DNA of 64,000 nucleotides from Williamsia maris. GTDB taxonomy: Bacteria; Actinomycetota; Actinomycetes; Mycobacteriales; Mycobacteriaceae. Positions 41,698 through 49,928 of this stretch are shown in pieces; position 1 is the first letter of the stretch; the number at the start of each line of letters is the position of its first letter. The stretch is taken from positions 1,240,001 to 1,304,000 of the forward strand of contig NZ_JAMTCJ010000002.1 in the NCBI RefSeq assembly GCF_024171815.1. Reading direction: 5' to 3'. A program made the position numbers and the translations under genes. The notes under the pieces were generated by a model. That model was not told the DNA's origin and did not search any database. It was given only the letters and a program-made list of their open reading frames with translations.

Positions 41698-43112
41698 CCA
41701 TCTCCCGCTTCGTACGCATCCAGCTGATCATCTTCTCGATCGTCACCGTGGTCTCCCTGGTCGCGGTGGGCGTGTTCTACATCCAGGTCCCGGCGCTGTT
41801 CGGGGTCGGGCGGTACACGGTCAAGGTCGACCTGCCGAGTACCGGCGGCATCTACCAGAACGCGAACGTCACCTACCGCGGCGTCACCGTCGGCAAGGTC
41901 GAGTCGGTCGCCCTGACCTCGGCCGGTGTCCGGGCGACGTTGTCCATCGACAGCGACCGAAAGATCCCGCGGTCCTCGAGTGCGTCGATACAGAGCGTCT
42001 CGGCCGTCGGTGAGCAGTTCGTGCAGTTCACCCCCGACCCGGACGGCAGCGACCGCGGCAACCTGGTCAACGACTCGGTGGTCCGCAACGGCACGGTGCC
42101 GGTGGAGGTCTCGACTCTTCTCGATCAGACCAACGCGCTGCTCGCCAAGGTGCAGTCCACCAAGCTGCGGCGCGTGATGAACGAGGCCTTCAACGCGTTC
42201 AACGGCTCCGGCGAGGACCTGCAGCGTCTGCTGGACTCGCTGACCCTGTTCGCCGACGAGGCCAACAAGAACTCCGATCAGACGGTGGCGTTGATCGAAC
42301 AGGCCGCCCCGCTGCTCGAGACCCAGACCGCGACCGTCGGGGCCATCCGGCAGTGGACGTCGAACGTGGCGCAGGTGACCGACCAGATCCGGGCCAATGA
42401 CCCGCAGCTGCGCGACATCCTGAGCAAGGGCCCGGGGACGACGAATCAGGCTCAGGAACTGTTCGCGTCGATGGACCAGACACTGCCGCTACTGTTCGAC
42501 AACCTCGCCACCGCGGGGCGGACGCTGGCGGTGTACCTACCCAACCTGCAGCAGGTCATGGTGCTCTACCCGCGGCTGATCCAGGCGCTCATCACGGCCG
42601 TCAACACCGAGGACCCGCGCAAGGGCGCCAACGTCGACTTCGCCCTGGGATTCCAGGATCCCGGCACGTGCACGGTGGGCTTCCTGCCCGCGTCGGAACG
42701 CCGCCCGGCGTCGGTGACGACCGCACGAGACCTGCCACCCGGACTGCTCTGCCGCGTCCCGCAGGACTCCAACGTCGGTGTGCGCGGCGCGAGGAACTTC
42801 CCCTGTGCGGAGTTCCCGGGACGCCGCGCGGCCACCCCGGCCGAATGCGCCACCGGCTACAAGCCGCTGGCCGAGAACGTCCCGTTCCCGCAGGGGCTGC
42901 CCGGAGTGCAGAACCTGCCCAACGGTCAGCTCACGCCGGCCACCCCGTCGTCGTTCGACGGAGCGCCCGCGGTCTACGGCGCGGCGTACGATCCGGTGTC
43001 GGGGGATGCGATCGGACCGGACGGCAAGACCTACAACGTCGGGTCCGCAGACGGCGCCGCGCAAGGAGGAACCGCCACATGGCAGGGCCTGATCACGGGA
43101 ACAGTGAAATGA
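41694..43112 (+). CDS. mce4F: Mce4F sterol-uptake protein
   Basis: A 472-residue Mce protein with an N-terminal helix (about 8-30), the MCE domain 'STGGIYQNANVTYRGVTVGK', a helical middle, and a Cys-containing C-terminal domain ('GTCTVGFLP', 'PGLLCRVPQDSNVGVRGARN', 'NFPCAEFPGRRAATPAEC'). The last is typical of MceF. ATG 41694 overlaps the mce4E stop (ATGA). Orthologue of Rv3494c and last of the six pore subunits. Confidence 0.94.
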   Translation: MTISRFVRIQLIIFSIVTVVSLVAVGVFYIQVPALFGVGRYTVKVDLPSTGGIYQNANVTYRGVTVGKVESVALTSAGVRATLSIDSDRKIPRSSSASIQSVSAVGEQFVQFTPDPDGSDRGNLVNDSVVRNGTVPVEVSTLLDQTNALLAKVQSTKLRRVMNEAFNAFNGSGEDLQRLLDSLTLFADEANKNSDQTVALIEQAAPLLETQTATVGAIRQWTSNVAQVTDQIRANDPQLRDILSKGPGTTNQAQELFASMDQTLPLLFDNLATAGRTLAVYLPNLQQVMVLYPRLIQALITAVNTEDPRKGANVDFALGFQDPGTCTVGFLPASERRPASVTTARDLPPGLLCRVPQDSNVGVRGARNFPCAEFPGRRAATPAECATGYKPLAENVPFPQGLPGVQNLPNGQLTPATPSSFDGAPAVYGAAYDPVSGDAIGPDGKTYNVGSADGAAQGGTATWQGLITGTVK

Positions 43113-43966
43113 CACCGGACACCGCGAAGGCGGCACCACGGGGCACGTCGCGCCGACGCGTCCGCAGACCGGCCGGCCCACCGGCGGCCGACGGGACGGC
43201 CGCACAGTCCATCTCGGTGTCCACCGGCCCGCGCGCGAACCCGTCGGCGCCGCGAAAGACGGCCCCGATCAAGCAGATCCGTCGCAAGAAGTCGGCGCCG
43301 GTCGCGACTCGACCGATCGTCTCGGCCGACACCACGTCGTCGGAGGCGTCACCGCAGCGATCCGGTGCCGCGATGTCGTACCGCGAGCGTCGGCGCGCGG
43401 GGTCGTCGGGCGATGCCGCCGGACGGGTCGTCACGACGAGGGCGGATCGGTCCCGCCTGGGCGTCGCGCTCGCCGCCGTCGTCGCGGTTGTCCTCGTCGT
43501 CGGGCTCGTCGTGGCGTCGGTGCTGTTCGCCATGGGCACCAACCGGATCGACGACCGCGCCGCACAACGCGCGCAGTACTCGGCGTTCGCCCGTCAGATG
43601 ATCGTGAACCTGACGTCGTTGAGCCCCACCACGATCGACCAGGTGACCAACACCTTCGAGACCAAGACCAGCGGCAAAGCGCTCGAGCAGTTGCAGCAGT
43701 CGTTGCAGCAGACCACCGACCTGGTGAAGTCCCAGGGCGTCACCACGAAGGGGACGATCCTCTCCGACGCGGTCGTCGACAGCGACGCCGACTCGGCGAC
43801 GGTGATGTTGGTGTCGGGCTGGACGATGAACACCCCGCCACCCGCCGCGGGTGCCGCGGCACCCCCGACCGATCAGGGACCTGTGGTCCAGACGTTCCGG
43901 TGGAAGCTGTCCATCACGATGATCAACGGGGACATGAAGATGACCGACATCGAGTGGGTCACGTGA
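43109..43966 (+). CDS. Mce4-associated membrane protein (Rv3493c-like)
   Basis: A 285-residue protein starting at ATG 43109, which overlaps the mce4F stop (ATGA). A long, basic, Pro/Arg/Ser-rich cytoplasmic N-terminus (about 1-110) precedes one membrane helix ('LAAVVAVVLVVGLVVASVLF', about 118-138) and a periplasmic domain of the Mce-associated (Mas) type. The order mce4F-mas-mas matches Mtb Rv3493c-Rv3492c. Mas proteins stabilise Mce complexes (reported for related Mas proteins). The disordered basic tail is longer than I recall for the Mtb protein. Confidence 0.85.
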   Translation: MTPDTAKAAPRGTSRRRVRRPAGPPAADGTAAQSISVSTGPRANPSAPRKTAPIKQIRRKKSAPVATRPIVSADTTSSEASPQRSGAAMSYRERRRAGSSGDAAGRVVTTRADRSRLGVALAAVVAVVLVVGLVVASVLFAMGTNRIDDRAAQRAQYSAFARQMIVNLTSLSPTTIDQVTNTFETKTSGKALEQLQQSLQQTTDLVKSQGVTTKGTILSDAVVDSDADSATVMLVSGWTMNTPPPAAGAAAPPTDQGPVVQTFRWKLSITMINGDMKMTDIEWVT

Positions 43967-44589
43967 TGGCCGCCTCGACGAGCGTCTGGAAGTCGACGCG
44001 CGTGCGCATAGTCGGTGCCGTGATGGTCGTGCTGCTCCTGGCCGGTGCCGTCGCAGCGACCGTTCTCGGGCTGCGGTACGCCGGGTCGCGCTCCGACGAG
44101 GATGCGCGCTCCGCTGCACTCGACGCCGGAAAGCGTTACGCCTCGGTGATGTTCGGGTTCACCCCCGCCGATGTCGACAAGAACGTGGCGCAGGCGAAGG
44201 CCGCGCTGGTCGGCAACGCGCGCACGACCTACGACGGCATCATGTCGAGCAGCGACCTGTCGGCCGAGGTGAAGAAGCAGAACGTGCGGTCGGCGGTGTC
44301 GATCCAGGAGGCCGGGGTCGTCTCGAGCAACGGCGATCGTGCCGTCGTGCTGATCTTCATGAACCAGTCGGTGACCCGCGGTCAGACCGAACTCGTCCGC
44401 GTCGAACCCAGCCGGGTGCAGTACTCGATGCGCAAATCGGGTGGCCGGTGGGTCATCGACGACATCCAGGTCATCACCGACAACTCCCTGCGCGACAAGC
44501 TGCACCTCGGACCGGCGCCGTCCACCGCCGCGACACCGAATGTCGTCCCGCCCGCGCCGGCACCCACGAGCTCGGCGCCGGCGCCCTGA
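43966..44589 (+). CDS. Mce4-associated membrane protein (Rv3492c-like)
   Basis: A 207-residue single-pass protein with the helix 'VGAVMVVLLLAGAVAATVLG' at about 17-36. A Mas-type extracytoplasmic domain follows ('YASVMFGFTPADVDKNVAQA' to 'SGGRWVIDDIQVITD'), then a Pro/Ala-rich tail. ATG 43966 overlaps the previous stop (TGATG). It is the last gene of the mce4 operon; the convergent FKBP gene ends 15 bp away, leaving almost no terminator space. Confidence 0.85.
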   Translation: MAASTSVWKSTRVRIVGAVMVVLLLAGAVAATVLGLRYAGSRSDEDARSAALDAGKRYASVMFGFTPADVDKNVAQAKAALVGNARTTYDGIMSSSDLSAEVKKQNVRSAVSIQEAGVVSSNGDRAVVLIFMNQSVTRGQTELVRVEPSRVQYSMRKSGGRWVIDDIQVITDNSLRDKLHLGPAPSTAATPNVVPPAPAPTSSAPAP

Positions 44590-44604
44590 CCGCGGTGGTC
44601 TGGG

Positions 44605-45225
44605 TCAGCTGATGCTGACGAGGTCGACCACGAAGACGAGCGTCGAGCCGCCGGGGATGGGGCCGCTGGTCTCGTCGCCGTATCCGAGTGCGGGCGGGAT
44701 CACGATCTCGCGCCGTCCACCGATCTTCATGCCGACGATGCCCTCGGCGAAGCCGGGGACGACCCCGCTGAGCGGGAACTCGACCGGTTCGCTGCCTGCT
44801 TTCCACGACGCGTCGAACTTGGAGCCGTCGGAGTACAGCACGCCGGTGTAGCGGACGTTGACGGTGTCACTGGCGACGGCGGTCTTGCCCTCGCCTGCGA
44901 CGAGGTCGGCGATGGCGAGCCCGGTCGGCGGGGTGGCCCCGCCCGCGGCGATCGTCGGCTCCTTGGTGAGGTCGGTCCCGTTGGCGGTGATGGCCGGGAT
45001 GCCTGCCGAGCCCGAGGTGCCGCTGCTCGGCGGGGCGGCGGCAGGCGTGGTGGTTTCCGCCGCCGCGGTGTCGGTGGTGTCGGCAGCCGCCGTGGTGGTG
45101 GTCGCGGCGGACGACGACGATGCGTCCGACGAGTCGGAATCACCGCACGCGGCAGCGACACTCACCGCCACACACAGGGCCAGAACGGAACTCGAGATCT
45201 TCAGACTGCGACGCACGGGGATCAC
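44605..45225 (-). CDS. FKBP-type peptidyl-prolyl isomerase, lipoprotein
   Basis: A 206-residue protein. The N-terminal signal ends in a lipobox ('VAVSVAAACGDSD', Cys about 27), followed by a Ser/Thr/Ala-rich linker. A single FKBP domain covers the C-terminal 110 residues: 'VNVRYTGVLYSDGSKFDAS', 'FPLSGVVPGFAEGIVGMKIG', 'IPPALGYGDE'. It probably assists folding of secreted proteins at the membrane. Start GTG 45225 lacks a clear Shine-Dalgarno. It is convergent with the mce4 operon and 62 bp downstream of the aldehyde dehydrogenase stop on the opposite side, with no functional link visible. Confidence 0.85.
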   Translation of the reverse strand: MIPVRRSLKISSSVLALCVAVSVAAACGDSDSSDASSSSAATTTTAAADTTDTAAAETTTPAAAPPSSGTSGSAGIPAITANGTDLTKEPTIAAGGATPPTGLAIADLVAGEGKTAVASDTVNVRYTGVLYSDGSKFDASWKAGSEPVEFPLSGVVPGFAEGIVGMKIGGRREIVIPPALGYGDETSGPIPGGSTLVFVVDLVSIS

Positions 45226-45287
45226 TTTCGACGGGGACGATGGTCGTCTCCAAACTACGTGTTCACCCCGTGCGCACAGTGGGGGGA

Positions 45288-46781
45288 TCAGACCTGTGGG
45301 GTGTAGCCCATCGGCAGGATGATCGACTTGTGCTCCAGGTAGGACTCGAGGCCCTCCTTGCCGTTCTCGCGGCCGATCCCGGAGTTCTTGTAGCCGCCGA
45401 ACGGCGACGACGGGTCGATCGCGTACCAGTTGATGCCCAACGTGCCGGTGCGGATCTTCGACGCGATCTCCAGTCCGCGCTCGACGTCGGCGGTCCAGAT
45501 CGCCCCCGCCAGACCGTATTCCGAGTCGTTGGCGATGTCGATCGCCTCCTCGACGGTGTCGTAGTCGATGACCGAGAGCACCGGGCCGAAGATCTCCTCC
45601 TGGGCGATGGCCATGTCGTTGGTGACGCCGGTGAAGATGGTGGGGCTCAGGAAGTATCCGGATTCGAGGCCCTCGGGACGGCTGCCGTCGAGGGCCGGCG
45701 TCGCGCCCGCCTCCTTGCCGAGCTTGATGTAGTTCTCCACCTTGTCGCGCTGCTTGGAGGTGATCAGCGGTCCGAGTTTGGCCTCGGGATCGCTCGGCAC
45801 GCCGGGCGTCATGGTCTTCGCGGCGGCGATCACCGCGTCCACGATCTCGTCGCGACGTGCGCGCGGCACCAGGATGCGGGTCTGCGCCACACACGCCTGA
45901 CCGTTGTTGAACAGACCGTAGAAGGCGAGCATGCCGGCGATCTCGTCGATGTTCGCGTCGTCGAGGACGATCGCGGCGGACTTGCCGCCGAGTTCCAGCG
46001 AGCAGCGCTTGAGCTGCTCGCCGCACGCTGCTCCGATCGCCCGACCTGCGGCGGTCGACCCGGTGAAGGTGATCTTGTCGACCTGCGGGTGGCCGACCAG
46101 TGCCTTGCCGGTCTCGACGCCGCCGGTGACGACCGAGAGGACGCCGTCGGGCACGCCGGCCTCGGAGAAGATCTCGCACAGGACGAACGCGCTCAGAGGT
46201 GTCTCGGGCGCGGGCTTGAGGACCACCGAACATCCGGCGGCCAGTGCCGGTCCGAGCTTGTTGCAGAGGAGGAACAGCGGGACGTTCCACGCGGTGATGG
46301 CGCCGACCACGCCGACCGCCTCACGCTGGATCTTGGTCTGGCCGAACAGTCCGGTCCGGTACTCGACCCAGGGGTACTCGCGCGCGGCCTCGGCGTAGGC
46401 GCGGAGCACACCGGTGCCCGGGAGTTGTTGCAGCGTCGCGATGTCCATCTGACTCGCGCCCATCTCGGCGGAGACCAGCGAGCCGATGACGCCCATCCGC
46501 TGATCGATCAGATCGGCGACCTTCGCGATCACGTCGGCGCGTTCGGCGGGTGTCTTGTCGGTCCAGACACCGGAATCGAAGGCCGCGCGGGCGGCGGCGA
46601 CGGCGGTGTCGACATCGGTGGCGTCACCGTGCGGGGCGCTGCCGACGCGCATCCCGGTGGCGGGGGAGTGGACCTCGAGCACGTCGGTGGAGTGCGGGGC
46701 CTCCCACCGTCCGCCGATGTAGAGCTTGTCGTAGTCGTACGAGCCGGTGTCCGCGGTGTCGGGGGCGGCGGTGTCGGTCAT
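45288..46781 (-). CDS. Aldehyde dehydrogenase, KstR-controlled (Rv0223c-like)
   Basis: A 497-residue NAD(P)-dependent aldehyde dehydrogenase. Catalytic Cys lies in 'FNNGQACVAQTRILVP' and general-base Glu in 'CSLELGGKSAAIVL'; 'ITAWNVPLFLLCNKLGPALA' and 'FTGSTAAGRAIG' form the cofactor site. It resembles the group containing Mtb Rv0223c, which also belongs to the KstR regulon. It could oxidise side-chain aldehydes or release products of C24-branched side chains (inference). ATG 46781 has TGGAG seven bases upstream. TAGTAT (46830-46825 on the minus strand) is its -10 box, inside the operator edge. Confidence 0.87.
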   Translation of the reverse strand: MTDTAAPDTADTGSYDYDKLYIGGRWEAPHSTDVLEVHSPATGMRVGSAPHGDATDVDTAVAAARAAFDSGVWTDKTPAERADVIAKVADLIDQRMGVIGSLVSAEMGASQMDIATLQQLPGTGVLRAYAEAAREYPWVEYRTGLFGQTKIQREAVGVVGAITAWNVPLFLLCNKLGPALAAGCSVVLKPAPETPLSAFVLCEIFSEAGVPDGVLSVVTGGVETGKALVGHPQVDKITFTGSTAAGRAIGAACGEQLKRCSLELGGKSAAIVLDDANIDEIAGMLAFYGLFNNGQACVAQTRILVPRARRDEIVDAVIAAAKTMTPGVPSDPEAKLGPLITSKQRDKVENYIKLGKEAGATPALDGSRPEGLESGYFLSPTIFTGVTNDMAIAQEEIFGPVLSVIDYDTVEEAIDIANDSEYGLAGAIWTADVERGLEIASKIRTGTLGINWYAIDPSSPFGGYKNSGIGRENGKEGLESYLEHKSIILPMGYTPQV

Positions 46782-46828
46782 TGGAGTGCTCCAGTGCAGT
46801 TGTGGCGTGGTCCCTGTCACACCAATAC

Positions 46829-46842
46829 TAGAACAGGTTCCA
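46829..46842. promoter_or_regulatory. KstR operator of the aldehyde dehydrogenase gene
   Basis: TAGAACAGGTTCCA is an exact consensus match. On the minus strand its terminal TA begins the -10 box TAGTAT (46830-46825), giving a leader of about 37 bases to ATG 46781. It lies 27 bp from the stop of the upstream LON-domain gene, so the dehydrogenase has its own promoter. Confidence 0.88.
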
Positions 46843-46869
46843 ATTTTGCCAACCCCTGTGGCCGGTGGA

Positions 46870-47532
46870 TCAGTCCAGCAACTGGAACTGGATCGCCGCG
46901 GTGACCGACTCGACCGCTTCGGCCAACACCCCGATCCGCTCCTGGGCCGAGGGCGCGGCGAGGATCGCGTATCGGTCGGCCTGGCCCAGCGGCACCTGGC
47001 CGGCCCACCGGAATGCCCGATCGACGTCGCCGTAGACGGTGTCGTCGAACTGTGCCTCGGTGCGCCCGGCCGTGCGCACCAGCTCGAACAGGGCGCGGAT
47101 GTCCTCGGCGACCTCGGCGTAGAGAGATTCGAGCGACGCCTCATCGAGGGCGTTCACGGACTCGTCGGGAAACGGCTCGACCGTGGCCATCGGGTACGGG
47201 TTGTCGGGCAGCCACTCACTCACCCGCAGGCGGTCGGCGCCGACGCAGCGGAGCAACGCCCGCCCGTCGTCCTTGATGTGGTGTTCGACGATCGTCGCCT
47301 CGGTGGCGATCATGTGCCGCTCGTCCCCGCCACCGAGTTCTCGACCCCGCGCGATCAGCACGACGCCGAATGACGGTTCGGGAGCCGCGAGACAGTCCGC
47401 GAGCATCTCGCGATAGCGCGGTTCGAAGATCTGTAGCGGCAGGATCTCACCGGGTAGCAGCGCCATGCCGAGCGGGAACATGGGAAGCGGCGTCCCGGAG
47501 GGCGCGGCCGCCTCTCCGGAAGGTTCTGCCAT
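46870..47532 (-). CDS. LON substrate-binding domain protein
   Basis: A 220-residue protein consisting only of the LON N-terminal (PUA-like) substrate-binding domain: 'LPMFPLGMALLPGEILPLQI' and 'FEPRYREMLADCL', with 'FGVVLIARG'. There is no AAA+ or protease part. Function is uncertain; such proteins may act in proteolysis or RNA-related roles. ATG 47532 has no Shine-Dalgarno, while TACCGT (47545-47540 on the minus strand) is exactly seven bases away, so the mRNA is predicted to be leaderless. Confidence 0.85.
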   Translation of the reverse strand: MAEPSGEAAAPSGTPLPMFPLGMALLPGEILPLQIFEPRYREMLADCLAAPEPSFGVVLIARGRELGGGDERHMIATEATIVEHHIKDDGRALLRCVGADRLRVSEWLPDNPYPMATVEPFPDESVNALDEASLESLYAEVAEDIRALFELVRTAGRTEAQFDDTVYGDVDRAFRWAGQVPLGQADRYAILAAPSAQERIGVLAEAVESVTAAIQFQLLD

Positions 47533-47595
47533 GTGATCAACGGTAGCGGCGCCGGACGGATTCGGCCAGGCACCCTGCGGGCTCGCACAGCCGCG

Positions 47596-48081
47596 TCAGC
47601 GCACCATTCGCTTCTCGGTCATCCGCCACCGATCGAACCAGTTCGTCGTGCCGTCCTCGACGAAGCCGTGCTTGCGGTAGAAGGCGGTGGCCCGGGCGTT
47701 CTCGGCCGCCAACCACACCTCGGTCGGTCTCGTCCCGACGGCGGCCGCCAGAAGGGCGGCGCCGACGCCGCGGCCGTGGACCGACGACAGGGTGTAGAGC
47801 GACGCGAGCTCCCACTCGCGCGCCGGGCGATGGTGCCGGGGTGGGCCAGACGTCGCGAAACCGACAATCGAGCTGTCGACCTCGGCCACGACCACGGTCG
47901 ACAGCGGATCTCGTCGCGGTCCCAGGATCGTCTCCCAGGTCACCCGTCGCTCGTCGACGTCGAACGCGTCGAGCACGTCGTCGTCGAGCAGCTCGCCGTA
48001 CGTCTCTGACCAGGCTGCGACGTGTACTGCTGCCAGCAGTGGCGCGTCGGCCGGGCCGGCGGGTCGGATCAGGGCTCGCAT
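47596..48081 (-). CDS. GNAT-family N-acetyltransferase
   Basis: A 161-residue GNAT domain. 'IRPAGPADAPLLAAVHVAAW' opens the fold, 'LYTLSSVHGRGVGAALLAAA' is the acetyl-CoA loop, and 'ENARATAFYRKHGF' is the conserved C-terminal helix. Substrate unknown. ATG 48081 has no Shine-Dalgarno; TAGCAT (48093-48088 on the minus strand) lies six bases upstream, predicting a leaderless mRNA. Confidence 0.85.
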   Translation of the reverse strand: MRALIRPAGPADAPLLAAVHVAAWSETYGELLDDDVLDAFDVDERRVTWETILGPRRDPLSTVVVAEVDSSIVGFATSGPPRHHRPAREWELASLYTLSSVHGRGVGAALLAAAVGTRPTEVWLAAENARATAFYRKHGFVEDGTTNWFDRWRMTEKRMVR

Positions 48082-48152
48082 TTCGCCATGCTAACGACTC
48101 GTGGACGACTTGCTCCGACGAGTTCCCGGCACGGGTGTCATATCGTGACCGT

Positions 48153-48812
48153 GTGGACCATCTGCCCGGCGATGCGATCGGGTTCGCCTATGACGCCGTC
48201 GCCGAGTCGTACGCAGTCCTGTTGCCGAACAGCTCATTCGAGGACAGTGCCGACCTGGCGCTGATCAACCGATTCGTCGAGTTGCTGCCGGGCCGTCACG
48301 TCCTCGACGCCGGATGCGGTGCGGGGCGGATGATGACGCATCTCCTGTCCCTGGACGACACGCTGGACGTCGAGGGGATCGATCTGTCGGAGGAGAGGGT
48401 TCAGGTGACGCGGGCACGGCACCCGTCTCGGCGTGTCGAGCAGGGGGATCTGTCTCGTCTCCCGTACGGCGACGGTGTTCTCGACGGAGTCCTGGCGTGG
48501 TACTCGATCATCCACAGTGCGCCGGCCTCGGTGAGCGCGTACCTCGCCGAGTTCGCCCGGGTGTTGCGCCCGAACGGTGTCGTGTTGGTCGGCTTCCACG
48601 GTGGCGCATCCAGGCGCGACAGCAGCCACGCCTACGGCCACGACGTCAGGCTTTCCGTCTTCGGCCACACGACTGACGACATCGCCGGTGTGTTGCGCGA
48701 CGTCGGGGTGGAGACGGTCGCGAAGCTCGATCGCCCAGCCCGATCTGTCGACCCCGGCCCGCAGGGCTTCGTGCTCGGTGTCCGCGTCCCCGACGCGGTC
48801 AGCTCGGTTTGA
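48153..48812 (+). CDS. Class I SAM-dependent methyltransferase
   Basis: A 219-residue methyltransferase with motif I 'HVLDAGCGAGRMM', 'VEGIDLSEERVQVTRARHP' and 'EFARVLRPNGVVLVGFHG'. The substrate is not evident. GTG 48153 was chosen from the homology start and because TATCGT (48141-48146) lies six bases upstream, predicting a leaderless mRNA. Its 3' end overlaps that of convergent mhuD by 14 bp. Confidence 0.82.
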   Translation: MDHLPGDAIGFAYDAVAESYAVLLPNSSFEDSADLALINRFVELLPGRHVLDAGCGAGRMMTHLLSLDDTLDVEGIDLSEERVQVTRARHPSRRVEQGDLSRLPYGDGVLDGVLAWYSIIHSAPASVSAYLAEFARVLRPNGVVLVGFHGGASRRDSSHAYGHDVRLSVFGHTTDDIAGVLRDVGVETVAKLDRPARSVDPGPQGFVLGVRVPDAVSSV

Positions 48813-49104
48813 CGTCCAGCACGACCTCGAACTCGAGGAGCGACGCGCCGCTCGACACCGGGTTCGCGCGCTCGCCCGCATGGGCGGCACGAGCGGGTCC
48901 GTCGGCCCAGGCGGCGAACGCCTCTTCGGTCTCCCACTGCGTCACCACGAAGTAGCGGTCCTCGCCCTTGGTCGGGCGGAGCAGCTGGAACCCGAGGAAG
49001 CCGGGCGTCCCGTCGACGCTGTGGGCGCGGTTGCCGAAGCGCTTCTCGAGCTCAGGGCCTGCGCCGTCGGGAACCGAGATTGCGTTGATCTTCACGACTG
49101 CCAT
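48799..49104 (-). CDS. mhuD: Heme-degrading monooxygenase MhuD
   Basis: A 101-residue ferredoxin-like (ABM-fold) protein nearly collinear with Mtb MhuD (Rv3592). The functional residues keep the same numbers: Asn7 ('VVKINAIS'), Trp66 ('AAWADGP') and heme-ligand His75 ('AAHAGERANP'). MhuD dimers cleave heme to mycobilin and iron without releasing CO, supporting iron acquisition from heme. ATG 49104 has no Shine-Dalgarno. TACGAT (49117-49112 on the minus strand) is exactly seven bases before it. The divergent hydrolase gene starts only 19 bp away. Confidence 0.93.
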   Translation of the reverse strand: MAVVKINAISVPDGAGPELEKRFGNRAHSVDGTPGFLGFQLLRPTKGEDRYFVVTQWETEEAFAAWADGPARAAHAGERANPVSSGASLLEFEVVLDVKPS

Positions 49105-49123
49105 GGTCGCTATCGTATCCACC
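49105..49123. promoter_or_regulatory. 19-bp symmetric bidirectional promoter of mhuD and the hydrolase gene
   Basis: The whole intergenic region is 19 bp. TATCGTA (49111-49117) sits exactly at its centre and contains TATCGT reading right (49111-49116) and TACGAT reading left (49117-49112). Both fit TANNNT, and each is followed by exactly seven bases and then a start codon: GTG 49124 and ATG 49104. Both transcripts are therefore predicted to begin on their start codons, and polymerase can bind in only one direction at a time. Confidence 0.75.
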
Positions 49124-49924
49124 GTGACGGCCGACTCGGGATCATGGGAGACCGGACTGCGCGACCACGGCAGCGACGCCGGTGAGAGTGCGCCGACCAT
49201 CGTGCTCCTTCACGGATTGATGGGTCGGGGACGGACCTGGCGTCGGCAGATCCCGTGGTTGCGACGCCACGGACGCGTCTTCACCGTCGACGCGGCGTGG
49301 CACACGGGCGCCGGTGCCCTCGGTCTCGACGACATCGCCGCAGACGAGATCGCCACCGAGCGGTTCGTCGCGGATGTCGCCGAGTGCCTCGTGTGGATCG
49401 ACCGCGGGCCGGCGGTGTTGGTGGGCCATTCGATGGGCGGTTTGCACGCGTGGTGCACCGCGGCGCAGTACCCGGAACTCGTCGCCGCGCTCGTGGTCGA
49501 GGACATGGCACCGGACTTCCGCGGGCAGACCACCACGTCCTGGACGCCGTGGTTCTCCTCGTGGCCGGATCGGTTCGCGACCCGGTCCGAGGCCGACGCG
49601 ATGTTCGGCCCCGTGGCCGGGCGCTACTTCTACGAGGCGTTCGACGACGGCCGGCTGCACGGGGACCTGGAGATCTGGGCGGCGATCGCCGAGGAGTGGG
49701 GGCAGCAGGACTTCTGGTCGCAGTGGCGCGAGGTCCAGGCGCCGACACTGTTGTTGGAGGCCGAGTTCTCCGTCACCCCGAACGGCCAGATGGCGCGCAT
49801 GGCCGAGATCAACGCGCACGCTACCCATCTGACGATCCCCGGTGCGGGCCACCTGGTCCACGACGACAAGCCCGCGGTCTACCGGGGAGCGGTCGAGGCC
49901 TTCCTCTCCGGCGTCCTGCCCTGA
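49124..49924 (+). CDS. Alpha/beta-hydrolase (Rv3591c-like)
   Basis: A 266-residue alpha/beta-hydrolase. The oxyanion-hole 'LLHGLMGRGRTW' is near residues 28-39, the nucleophile elbow is 'VGHSMGGLHAW', and the catalytic His is in 'IPGAGHLVHDDKP'. Substrate unknown; Mtb has a hydrolase, Rv3591c, at the same place beside mhuD. GTG 49124 lies seven bases after TATCGT, so a leaderless mRNA is expected. The convergent AraC gene ends four bases after its stop. Confidence 0.85.
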   Translation: MTADSGSWETGLRDHGSDAGESAPTIVLLHGLMGRGRTWRRQIPWLRRHGRVFTVDAAWHTGAGALGLDDIAADEIATERFVADVAECLVWIDRGPAVLVGHSMGGLHAWCTAAQYPELVAALVVEDMAPDFRGQTTTSWTPWFSSWPDRFATRSEADAMFGPVAGRYFYEAFDDGRLHGDLEIWAAIAEEWGQQDFWSQWREVQAPTLLLEAEFSVTPNGQMARMAEINAHATHLTIPGAGHLVHDDKPAVYRGAVEAFLSGVLP

Positions 49925-49928
49925 CGGG

